DNA from: Spirochaetaceae bacterium
GTDB taxonomy: Bacteria; Spirochaetota; Spirochaetia; SZUA-6; Bin103
Assembly: GCA_026710565.1 (NCBI GenBank)
Contig: JAPOQV010000674.1
Location: 1-6,728, forward strand
DNA: 6,728 bases
Reading direction: 5' to 3'
The notes beneath the pieces are model-generated. The model worked only from the letters and a program-made list of their open reading frames with translations, did no database searches and had not been told where the DNA came from. Position numbers and translations under genes: made by a program. Below are positions 1 to 5,658 of the stretch, in pieces. Within the stretch, counting starts at the first letter, position 1. Each line of letters starts with the position of its first letter.

Positions 1-380
1 GCTTCGACGTGCGCATCAGCGATGCGAATCCGCTGGCCGGCGACCTGTCCGGCGGCAACCTGCAGAAGTTCGTGGTCGGCCGGGAGCTGGATCGCGAGCC
101 CGCGGTCCTGGTGATCGATCAGCCCACGTGGGGGGTGGACGCGGGCGCGGCGGCGCTGATCCGCCAGGTGCTCGCCGACATGGCCAAGGACGGCGCCGCC
201 GTGCTGGTCATCAGCCAGGACCTGGACGAGATCTTCGAGATCGCTGACCGCATCGCGGTGATCTCACGTGGCGAGCTGTCGGCAACCTATCCGGCCGGTG
301 GCGTCGACCGGGAGCGCGTCGGCCTGCTCATGGCCGGTGTGGGGGAGACATCCGTGGACGGAGACGGTAGCGCCGCGTGA
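1..380 (+). CDS. ABC transporter ATP-binding protein, C-terminal part (partial; nucleoside/purine-type, duplicated NBD)
   Basis: This is the 3' end of an ATPase gene that begins before the window; the reading frame runs from base 3 to the TGA at 378-380. What remains is most of a nucleotide-binding domain: the ABC signature LSGGNLQK (bases 48-71), a Walker-B-like VLVIDQPTWGVD (about 108-143) and the switch region VISQDLDEI. The family is the RbsA/YufO type, in which two ATPase domains are fused in one chain of about 500 residues; the LSGGNLQK signature and the downstream permeases fit its second domain. The usual Walker B glutamate is Gln and the switch histidine position is also Gln, as is common in the weak second site of this family, so this half probably binds ATP but hydrolyses poorly. 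It overlaps the next gene by 4 bases and would energise the permease pair from the cytoplasmic side. The family is clear; the substrate is inferred from context. Confidence 0.93.
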   Translation, partial: FDVRISDANPLAGDLSGGNLQKFVVGRELDREPAVLVIDQPTWGVDAGAAALIRQVLADMAKDGAAVLVISQDLDEIFEIADRIAVISRGELSATYPAGGVDRERVGLLMAGVGETSVDGDGSAA

Positions 381-1456
381 CCTTGCAGTTCGAGAAGCGC
401 CGGCACCCCAGCCGGCTGATGGTGGTGGGCTCGCCGGTTCTGGCGATCCTGCTCACCGTGATCGTGGGCGGCATTCTCTTCACCGCGCGCGGTCTGGAGC
501 CCCTGCCGGCGCTGTACGTCTACTTCGTCGAGCCGGTGACCACGCTGTGGTCGATCGAGGAGCTGGTCGTGAAGGCGACGCCGCTGGTGCTCATCGCCGC
601 CGGTCTGGCCGTGTGCTTCCGTGCCAACATCTGGAACATCGGCGCCGAGGGGCAGCTCACCATGGGCGCCATCGTCGGCGCCGCCATTCCCGTCCTGGCC
701 ACGGAGTGGCAGTCGCCGCTGGTGCTGCCGCTGATGATGGCGCTCGGCATCGCGGGCGGCATGGCCTGGGCGGCGATCCCGGCGCTGCTCCGCAACCGGT
801 TCGGCGCGAACGAGATCCTCACCAGCCTGATGCTCGTCTACGTGGCGCAGCTCATCCTGGACTGGCTGGTGCGCGGCCCGTGGCGCGACCCCGAGGGGTA
901 CAACTTCCCGGAGTCGGTGGCGTTGCAGGGCGTCCAGCTCCTGCCCACGCTCGGCTACAGCCGCGTCCATCTCGGCGGTGCGTTCGCCCTCCTGGCGGTG
1001 CTGGTGCTGTTCGTGTTCCTGTCGCGCACCCTGAGGGGTTTCGAGGTTCAGGTGTCCGGCGACGCGCCGCGCGCCGGCGGGTTCGGCGGCTTCCGGCGGC
1101 CGCGCACCGTGTGGTTCTGCCTGTTGTTGTCCGGGGGGCTGGCGGGGCTGGCCGGCATCGGCGAGATCGCGGGGACGGTCAGGCAACTGCAGCCGACGAT
1201 CTCTCCCGGCTACGGGTTCACCGCGATCATCGTGGCATTCCTGGGCCGGCTGAACCCGATCGGGGTTCTGCTGGCGGGAATCGTTCTGGCCATCAGCTAC
1301 CTGGGCGGCGAGGGGGCTCAGATCTCTCTCGGGCTCTCCGACAAGACGGCGCGGGTGTTCCAGGGCACGCTGCTGTTCTTCATCCTGGCGTGCGACACGC
1401 TGATCCGGTACCGGCTGCGATTCCGCATGGGAGCGGTGGCGGAGCTGCCGCGATGA
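377..1456 (+). CDS. ABC transporter permease 1 (BPD_transp_2 family, nucleoside/purine uptake)
   Basis: A 359-residue integral membrane protein of the branched-chain/ribose/nucleoside permease family (YufP-like partner). The GTG start at 377 overlaps the stop of the ATPase gene (GTGA), so coupling is likely. After a basic N-terminus (KRRHPSR) the first membrane segment spans about residues 14-36. The family landmark NIGAEGQ is at 87-93, followed by alternating hydrophobic segments with short loops. The C-terminal third carries GGLAGLAGIGEIAG, ISPGYGFTAIIVAFLGRLNP and a positively charged end (RYRLRFR). In the loop expected to contact the ATPase, family members as I recall them have a PRAARFAGF-like stretch; here it reads PRAGGFGGF, missing the arginine. 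The permease pairs with the next gene product to form the channel. Family assignment is firm; purine as substrate rests on the neighbouring deaminases and the BMP-type binding protein. Confidence 0.94.
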   Translation: MTLQFEKRRHPSRLMVVGSPVLAILLTVIVGGILFTARGLEPLPALYVYFVEPVTTLWSIEELVVKATPLVLIAAGLAVCFRANIWNIGAEGQLTMGAIVGAAIPVLATEWQSPLVLPLMMALGIAGGMAWAAIPALLRNRFGANEILTSLMLVYVAQLILDWLVRGPWRDPEGYNFPESVALQGVQLLPTLGYSRVHLGGAFALLAVLVLFVFLSRTLRGFEVQVSGDAPRAGGFGGFRRPRTVWFCLLLSGGLAGLAGIGEIAGTVRQLQPTISPGYGFTAIIVAFLGRLNPIGVLLAGIVLAISYLGGEGAQISLGLSDKTARVFQGTLLFFILACDTLIRYRLRFRMGAVAELPR

Positions 1457-2373
1457 CCGGCGCGGAAGCGGTGATCCTCACCATCATCACGGCCTCGACC
1501 CCGCTGTTGCTGGCCTCCATCGGCGAGTTGGTGGTCGAGCGCTCCGGGGTACTCAACCTGGGCGTCGAGGGATTGATGATCATGGGAGCGGTGAGCGGCT
1601 TTGCGGTGGCCTATACCTCGGGATCGGCGCTGGCGGGCGTGGCCGCGTCGCTCGGGACCGGCGTCGCCATCGCGCTGCTGTTCGCCTACCTGACCCAGAC
1701 GCTGGTGACCAATCAGGTCGCCACCGGGCTGGCGCTCACCCTCTTCGGGCTGGGGCTCGCCGGGCTGATCGGGGAGAATTTCACGGGCCTGCCAGGCGTG
1801 AAGCTCCCGAAGGTGCAGATCCCGGTGCTCACCGACATCCCGTATGTCGGGCCGGTGGTGTTCGGCCAGGATCCGTTGGTGTACGCGTCGGTCGCGATCA
1901 CGGTGCTGGTCGCCTGGACGCTGGCGCGCACGCGCATCGGGCTGGTGATCCGCGCCACCGGCGGCAACCACCACTCCGCCCACGCGCTGGGCTACCGGGT
2001 GATCGCCGTGCGGTACGCCTGCATCGCCTTCGGCGGCGCCTGCGCGGGGCTTGCCGGCGGCTACCTCTCGCTCGTCTACACGCCGCAGTGGATCGAGAAC
2101 ATGACCGCCGGACGGGGATGGATCGCCCTGGCCCTGGTGGTGTTCTCCACCTGGGCGCCCCGGCGGGTCGCGGTCGGCGCCTACCTGTTCGGCACGGTGT
2201 GGATCATGGGCCTGTGGGCGCAGGGGGTGGGGATCGCCGTGGCGTCGCAGCTCCTGTCGGCGCTGCCCTACCTGGCGACCATCGCGGCGCTGGTGTTGAT
2301 TTCCGGCAACCGTTTCTTGACGAAGGCGAACACCCCTGCTTGCATTGGGCAGCCGTTCGTGCCCGATCGGTAG
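1453..2373 (+). CDS. ABC transporter permease 2 (BPD_transp_2 family, nucleoside/purine uptake)
   Basis: The second channel subunit, 306 residues, YufQ-like. The ATG at 1453 overlaps the preceding stop (ATGA), and the protein starts directly with a hydrophobic segment, as is normal for this subfamily. A longer upstream reading in the same frame would run across permease 1 and is rejected. The landmark VLNLGVEGLMIMGA lies at about residues 33-46, matching the NIGAEGQ region of the partner. A cytoplasmic loop reads GGNHHSAHALGYRV, where family members usually have a GENPRAADALG-like sequence. It is followed by FGGACAGLAGGYLSL, a conserved membrane segment, and the tail ends in GQPFVPDR, so the gene appears full length. 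It is shorter than permease 1, the normal asymmetry of this permease pair. The stop is TAG at 2371-2373, with 68 bases before the binding-protein gene. Confidence 0.94.
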   Translation: MTGAEAVILTIITASTPLLLASIGELVVERSGVLNLGVEGLMIMGAVSGFAVAYTSGSALAGVAASLGTGVAIALLFAYLTQTLVTNQVATGLALTLFGLGLAGLIGENFTGLPGVKLPKVQIPVLTDIPYVGPVVFGQDPLVYASVAITVLVAWTLARTRIGLVIRATGGNHHSAHALGYRVIAVRYACIAFGGACAGLAGGYLSLVYTPQWIENMTAGRGWIALALVVFSTWAPRRVAVGAYLFGTVWIMGLWAQGVGIAVASQLLSALPYLATIAALVLISGNRFLTKANTPACIGQPFVPDR

Positions 2374-2380
2374 GTCGCCG

Positions 2381-2422
2381 CGTCCGGCCATCCATCCATC
2401 ATCGGACGGGGCAACGACCCCG
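2381..2422 (+). promoter_or_regulatory. Overlapping small inverted repeats in the leader of the binding-protein gene
   Basis: The 68-base gap between permease 2 and the binding protein contains CGTCCG (2381-2386) pairing with CGGACG (2403-2408) around a 16-base loop with a CCAT repeat. A second stem, CGGGG (2407-2411) with CCCCG (2418-2422), has a 6-base loop. The two stems share bases 2407-2408, so they cannot both form completely. Small intergenic stems in front of binding-protein genes are often linked to transcript processing or stability that raises binding protein over membrane subunits; that role here is inference. The stems are short and may be chance in GC-rich DNA. Confidence 0.3.
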
Positions 2423-2425
2423 CAC

Positions 2426-2432
2426 AAGGAGA
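2426..2432 (+). promoter_or_regulatory. Strong Shine-Dalgarno site of the binding-protein gene
   Basis: AAGGAGA sits 9 bases before the ATG at 2442. It is a much better ribosome site than those of the overlapping upstream genes, and it fixes this ATG as the start. It agrees with the need for many copies of a binding protein per transporter. Confidence 0.8.
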
Positions 2433-2441
2433 GCTCGAGAG

Positions 2442-3500
2442 ATGAAGAAGCTACTCATCGTCGCGCTGGCGCTGATGCTGACCGTGGCGGCGTTCGGCCA
2501 GGACAAGCTGAAGGTCGGCTTCGTCTACGTCGGCCCGATCGGCGATCACGGCTGGACGTACCAGCACCACGACGGCCTGCTGGCCGTGCAGGAGGAATTC
2601 GGCGACCGCGTCGAGACGATCTACGTCGAGAACATCGCGGAGGGCCCGGATGCCGAGCGCGCCATCACCCGCATGGCACGTGAGGGCGCCGGCCTGATCT
2701 TCACCACCTCGTTCGGTTTCATGGATCCGACCATCAACGTCGCCGCGCGCTTCCCGGACGTGAAGTTCGAGCACGCCACCGGCTACAAGCGCGCCGACAA
2801 CGTGTCCATCTACTCGGCCCGCTTCTACGAGGGGCGCTACATCATCGGCCAGATCGCGGCGCAGATGTCGGAGAGCGGCGTCGCCGGTTATATCGCCTCC
2901 TTCCCAATCCCGGAGGTCGTGCGCGGCATCAACGCGTTCCTGCTCGGCGCCCAGACGATCAACCCCGACTTCAAGCTCAAGGTGGTGTGGGTCAACACCT
3001 GGTTCGATCCCGGCAAGGAAGCGGACGCGGCCAAGGTCCTGATCGGGCAGGGCGCGGACATCATCAGCCAGCACACCGACTCCACCGCGCCGCTGCAGAT
3101 CGCCGAGGAGCAGGGCGTGGTCGGTTTCGGACAGGCATCGGACATGTTCCACTTCGCGCCGAACGCGCAGCTCACCTCCGTCATCGACGAGTGGGCTCCC
3201 TACTACGTCGCCCGCACCAGGGCCGTGCTCGACGGCACCTGGGAGTCCACGGACACCTGGGACGGCATCGCCCCGGGCATGGTCAGGATGGCGGAGTACA
3301 CCAACATGCCGGACGAGGTGAAGGCGCTGGCCATGGAGACGGAGGCGATGATCGCCTCCGGAGAGCTGCACCCGTTCAAGGGCCCGATCTACAACCAGGA
3401 CGGCGAGATGGTGATCGGCGAGGGCGAGGTGCTCGACGACGGCACGCTGCTCGGCATGAACTGGTACGTGCAGGGCGTCGACGACAAGCTGCCGGGGTAG
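2442..3500 (+). CDS. BMP-family ABC transporter substrate-binding protein (purine/nucleoside type)
   Basis: A 352-residue secreted binding protein of the Bmp/PnrA family (PF02608 type). The N-terminus MKKLLIVALALMLTVAAFGQ is a signal peptide with a cleavage site near residue 20. No lipobox cysteine is present, and the whole protein lacks cysteine, so it should be a soluble periplasmic protein, unlike the lipoprotein PnrA. Mature landmarks are GPIGDHGWTYQ (31-41), the hinge region with VNTWFDP, ISQHTDSTAPLQIAEE, the FAPNAQLTSVIDEWAPYY stretch, GPIYNQDG (314-321) and a C-terminal MNWYVQGV. These match the subgroup I associate with purine bases; a Brucella homologue was, as I recall, crystallised with adenine. 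It would deliver ligand to the two permeases encoded upstream. The 68-base leader and strong ribosome site suggest separate tuning of its level. The ligand could equally be a nucleoside, urate or a ureide. Confidence 0.93.
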   Translation: MKKLLIVALALMLTVAAFGQDKLKVGFVYVGPIGDHGWTYQHHDGLLAVQEEFGDRVETIYVENIAEGPDAERAITRMAREGAGLIFTTSFGFMDPTINVAARFPDVKFEHATGYKRADNVSIYSARFYEGRYIIGQIAAQMSESGVAGYIASFPIPEVVRGINAFLLGAQTINPDFKLKVVWVNTWFDPGKEADAAKVLIGQGADIISQHTDSTAPLQIAEEQGVVGFGQASDMFHFAPNAQLTSVIDEWAPYYVARTRAVLDGTWESTDTWDGIAPGMVRMAEYTNMPDEVKALAMETEAMIASGELHPFKGPIYNQDGEMVIGEGEVLDDGTLLGMNWYVQGVDDKLPG

Positions 3501-3509
3501 CGCCGCAGC

Positions 3510-3532
3510 GAGCGTCGCCCCAGGCGACGCTC
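3510..3532 (+). terminator. Perfect 10-bp hairpin after the binding-protein gene (terminator or mRNA-stabilising stem)
   Basis: GAGCGTCGCC (3510-3519) and GGCGACGCTC (3523-3532) form a perfect GC-rich stem with a 3-base loop, starting 9 bases after the stop codon. The following bases (TCCTGAAA) are not a run of T, so it is not a textbook intrinsic terminator. It may work as a weak terminator or as a 3' stabiliser that protects the binding-protein message. Position and stem quality make a real role likely; the type of role is uncertain. Confidence 0.55.
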
Positions 3533-3564
3533 TCCTGAAACCCGATCTGTACGCCACGGGGTCT

Positions 3565-3596
3565 GTCGGATCCGGCGCCCGAAGCGCCGATCCGAC
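3565..3596. repeat. Imperfect palindrome with one bulge, REP-like hairpin
   Basis: GTCGGATCCGGCGC (3565-3578) pairs with GCGCCGATCCGAC (3584-3596) over 13 base pairs with a single bulged C and a 5-base loop. It is symmetrical on both strands, lies between genes and is not followed by a T-run. It could be a second terminator-like stem, an interspersed palindromic repeat unit, or a boundary left by the event that truncated the adjacent RES gene. Only one copy is in the window, so its repeat nature cannot be tested here. Confidence 0.5.
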
Positions 3597-3670
3597 GGCC
3601 TCGGTACCCTCATGGCGCAGAGCGCGGTCAATCCGCTGGAACGCAACGTCTTGATCAACCCCATGCACCC

Positions 3671-3687
3671 CGACTTCGACGAAGTCG
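3671..3687. promoter_or_regulatory. 17-bp palindrome beside the candidate sigma-54 promoter (possible operator)
   Basis: CGACTTC (3671-3677) and GAAGTCG (3681-3687) are perfect 7-base inverted arms around GAC. The site ends 4 bases before the candidate -24 box. A symmetric site there could bind a dimeric regulator, and at this distance repression or interference is more likely than enhancer action. It also encodes part of the RES remnant's DFDEV, so the symmetry may be a by-product of coding sequence. Confidence 0.3.
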
Positions 3688-3691
3688 TCCC

Positions 3692-3706
3692 TGGCACAAT
3701 CCGTGC
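3692..3706 (+). promoter_or_regulatory. Candidate sigma-54 (-24/-12) promoter for the uraD-guaD operon
   Basis: TGGCAC at 3692-3697 is a perfect -24 element, and GTGC at 3703-3706 matches the -12 TTGC except for its first base. The spacing between the invariant GG (3693-3694) and GC (3705-3706) is correct. Transcription would start near 3718, about 28 bases before the uraD ATG. Nitrogen-scavenging operons are commonly sigma-54 dependent with an NtrC-like activator, so the context suits. No activator site was recognised further upstream, and the site lies within the RES remnant, so coincidence is possible. Confidence 0.4.
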
Positions 3707-3745
3707 GTTCGTGTTCGATCGCCAGCTCACCGCCACCGCGTAGCG

Positions 3746-4291
3746 ATGCAAGCACTTGATTCGTCATCCTTGTCCGTCGCCGCGATCAACGCGCTCGGCA
3801 CCGCGGCGTTCGTCGCACGTTTCGGCGATGTGGCCGAACACTCACCGTGGGTGTCGGAACGGGCGGCGGCCGCACGGCCGTTCGCGGACAGACAGGCAGT
3901 GGTCGCCGCCTTCGTGGCCGCGGTGCGAGCTGCGCCGCCGGAGTCGCAGCTCGCGCTGATCCGCGCTCACCCGGATCTGGCCGACCGCGCCGCCGTGGCC
4001 GACGACGCCGGGGCCGCGGGAATCGCCGGCGAGTCGCGGCGGGAGCAGGCCGGCGCGGGCCTGGACCGGCTGACGCCGGCCGAGTTCGAGCGCTTCGCGG
4101 ACCTCAACGCCCGCTACCGCGCCCGTTTCGGCTTCCCGTTCATCTTCGCGGTGAAGGGCGCGAACAAGGGCATGATCCTGGCCGCCTTCGAGGAACGGAT
4201 CGGCAACGACGGCGTCACCGAGCGCGCGACGGCGCTCGCCAACGTGGAGCGCATCCTCCGCTTCCGCATCGAAGACCGGATCGCGCCGTGA
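3746..4291 (+). CDS. uraD: OHCU decarboxylase (2-oxo-4-hydroxy-4-carboxy-5-ureidoimidazoline decarboxylase)
   Basis: A 181-residue cytoplasmic enzyme, the usual length for the family. It decarboxylates OHCU, formed from urate via 5-hydroxyisourate, to S-allantoin. Visible landmarks are IRAHPDLA with the presumed catalytic His75, SRREQAGAGL with Ser97 and Glu100 in the spacing of the known active-site Ser/Glu pair, LNARYRARFGFPFIFAVKG (121-138), and a C-terminal arginine-rich helix in which Arg174 probably corresponds to the substrate-binding arginine. The ATG at 3746 lies just 2 bases after the RES-remnant stop and has no clear Shine-Dalgarno sequence, so the exact start is less certain than the identity. 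It overlaps guaD by GTGA and heads the second operon. Urate oxidase and 5-hydroxyisourate hydrolase, which would supply its substrate, are not in the window and may lie nearby. Confidence 0.93.
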   Translation: MQALDSSSLSVAAINALGTAAFVARFGDVAEHSPWVSERAAAARPFADRQAVVAAFVAAVRAAPPESQLALIRAHPDLADRAAVADDAGAAGIAGESRREQAGAGLDRLTPAEFERFADLNARYRARFGFPFIFAVKGANKGMILAAFEERIGNDGVTERATALANVERILRFRIEDRIAP

Positions 4292-5655
4292 GCGCGGCCG
4301 CCGCCGGGCGGGTCGTGCGCGGTGCGGTGCTGAGCTACCGCGACGACCCGGCTCGCGCGGGAGCGCAGCACGCGGTTCGCTACCATCAACGCGGCGCGGT
4401 GGTGCTGGGCGGCGACGGCAGGATCGCCTGGTGTGGCTCGGCCGCCGAGTTGCCCGACCGCTTCCGCGCGCTGGCCGCCGACGATTACGGACCGGCGCTG
4501 GTCCTGCCGGGCTTCATCGACGCCCACATCCACTTCCCGCAGTACCGGATGCTGGCGGCGCCGGGCAGGGACCTGCTGGACTGGCTGCAGCGCTATACGT
4601 TCCCGGAGGAGTGCCGCTACCGCTCAACAGCCCACGCGTGCGCGGCGGCCGAGGTCTTTCTGGACCGGCGGGTCCGGCACGGCACGACCGCGGCCGTCGT
4701 GTTCTCCACCGTCCATCGCGCCGCTACCGATGCGCTGTTCGCCGCAGCCGAGGCGCGCCGCATGGCGGTCGTCACCGGCAAGACGATGATGGACCGCAAC
4801 GCCCCCGCGGAGCTGTGCGACGACCCGGCGCGCGGAGCCGAGGACAGCGAGGTGCTGATCGACCGTTGGCACGGCCGCGGGCGACTCCGCTACGCGATCA
4901 CCGTGCGCTTTGCCGTCACCTCCAGCGAGGCGCAGCTTCGCGCCGCCGGCGGGCTTGCCGCCCGCCACCCGGGCTGCCACGTGCACACGCACCTGTCGGA
5001 GAGCCAGGCGGAGATCGCGCTGGTGGCGCGCGACTTCCCGTGGGCGCAGGACTACACCGACGTCTACGACCGCTTCGGGCTGGTGGGCGCCCGCAGCCTG
5101 TTCGCGCACGGCATCCACCTCTCCGAGCGCGAGCGCGCGTGTCTGTCGGCGGCCGGCGCGACCGTCGTGCACTGCCCGACCTCGAACACCTTCCTGGGAT
5201 CGGGCCTGTTCGACCTCCGCCGTCTGCGGAGCGGCACGCACCCGGTCGGCGTCGGCCTCGCCACCGACGTCGGCGGGGGCACCAGCTACTCGATGCTTGC
5301 GACCATGGGCGAGGCGTACAAGGTGGCGATGCTGCGCGGCTATCGGCCGACCGCGCACGAGCTGTTCCACCTGGCCACCCGCGGCAACGCCGTGCGGCTC
5401 GGCATGGATGACCAGGTCGGGTGCCTGGAACCGGGCCGTTGGGCGGACCTGGTGGTGCTCGACCCCGCCGCCACGCCGGTGCTGGCAGACCGCAACGAGC
5501 TGTCGGCGAACCTCGAGGAGACGCTGTTCGCGCTGGCGATCCTGGGCGACGACCGCGCGGTGCGCGCCACCTACGTGGCCGGCCGCCCTGCGTGGCTCGC
5601 CGAGCCGGCGGCCGATCCGGCAGACTCCTGCCGACACCCTGTCGCCAAGGAGTAG
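4288..5655 (+). CDS. guaD: Guanine deaminase (amidohydrolase superfamily)
   Basis: A 455-residue cytoplasmic zinc enzyme that hydrolyses guanine to xanthine and ammonia. The GTG start at 4288 overlaps the uraD stop; starting further upstream would read through uraD in another frame. The metal ligands are all present: PGFIDAHIHFPQ with His80 and His82, VHTHLSES with His235, LFAHGIHLS with His274, and ATDVGGGTSYSML with Asp327. LLDWLQRYTFPEE and HCPTSNTFLGSGLF are typical of bacterial GuaD and separate it from other deaminases of the superfamily. Arg207-Phe208, in the loop that recognises guanine in characterised enzymes, are kept. The flanking prolines of the common ITPRFAPTS motif are replaced by Val206 and Val210. 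The C-terminus carries a short Ala/Pro-rich tail. Together with uraD it supports a purine-to-allantoin pathway. Confidence 0.95.
   Translation: MSAAAAGRVVRGAVLSYRDDPARAGAQHAVRYHQRGAVVLGGDGRIAWCGSAAELPDRFRALAADDYGPALVLPGFIDAHIHFPQYRMLAAPGRDLLDWLQRYTFPEECRYRSTAHACAAAEVFLDRRVRHGTTAAVVFSTVHRAATDALFAAAEARRMAVVTGKTMMDRNAPAELCDDPARGAEDSEVLIDRWHGRGRLRYAITVRFAVTSSEAQLRAAGGLAARHPGCHVHTHLSESQAEIALVARDFPWAQDYTDVYDRFGLVGARSLFAHGIHLSERERACLSAAGATVVHCPTSNTFLGSGLFDLRRLRSGTHPVGVGLATDVGGGTSYSMLATMGEAYKVAMLRGYRPTAHELFHLATRGNAVRLGMDDQVGCLEPGRWADLVVLDPAATPVLADRNELSANLEETLFALAILGDDRAVRATYVAGRPAWLAEPAADPADSCRHPVAKE
5647..5652 (+). promoter_or_regulatory. Shine-Dalgarno site of the ABM-domain gene
   Basis: AAGGAG lies 6 bases before the ATG at 5659 and abuts the guaD stop codon (TAG 5653-5655). 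It sets the start of the small downstream gene and implies translation independent of guaD despite the 3-base gap. Confidence 0.75.
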
Positions 5656-5658
5656 ACC

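Larger units (their letters stand above)
3612..3743 (+). pseudogene. RES-domain protein, C-terminal remnant
   Basis: A 43-codon stretch from ATG 3612 to TAG 3741-3743 encodes a peptide containing NPLERNVLINPMHPDFDEV and ending near AFVFDRQL. This closely resembles the C-terminal end of RES-domain proteins (PF08808), where an N-V-L-x-N-P-x-H-P-D motif is followed by a short strand with an F-x-F-D-x-R-L-like ending. RES proteins are usually about 150-230 residues and act as NAD+-degrading toxins paired with an Xre-like antitoxin. Here the catalytic N-terminal part is missing: the frame upstream is open back to the binding-protein stop but shows no RES-like sequence and is filled by hairpins. 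There is no ribosome site before the ATG and no antitoxin gene beside it. I therefore call it a decayed fragment and not an expressed toxin. The match is from memory of the family, not from an alignment. Confidence 0.65.

Noticed and set aside
268..1452. Extended upstream reading of permease 2 back to base 268
   Set aside because: The extra N-terminus is arginine/alanine-rich shadow sequence of permease 1 in another frame. The ATG at 1453 gives a family-sized protein beginning with the expected membrane segment.
2387..2400. CCAT tandem repeat as a phase-variable tract
   Set aside because: Only about three imperfect units occur, outside any coding start, which is too few to indicate slippage control.
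2088..2441. Extended upstream reading of the binding-protein gene
   Set aside because: It would bury the signal peptide inside the chain and bypass the strong ribosome site at 2426-2432.
2374..2441. Purine riboswitch ahead of the binding-protein gene
   Set aside because: The region is too short for the purine aptamer, and I see no three-way junction with the two conserved loops.
3501..3745. CRISPR array, tRNA or attachment site in the intergenic spacer
   Set aside because: There are no repeated units with spacers, no cloverleaf or CCA-type end, and no integrase or direct repeat pair. Only hairpins, the RES-like fragment and the promoter candidate are visible.
2451..3767. Antisense open frame of 438 codons over the binding-protein gene
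   Set aside because: It mirrors the codon pattern of the sense gene, crosses the intergenic hairpins and shows no recognisable domain.
3847..4287. Fusion-like upstream extension of guaD through uraD
   Set aside because: It is the out-of-frame shadow of uraD; the 4-base GTGA overlap is the normal arrangement and the GTG at 4288 gives a correct GuaD N-terminus.
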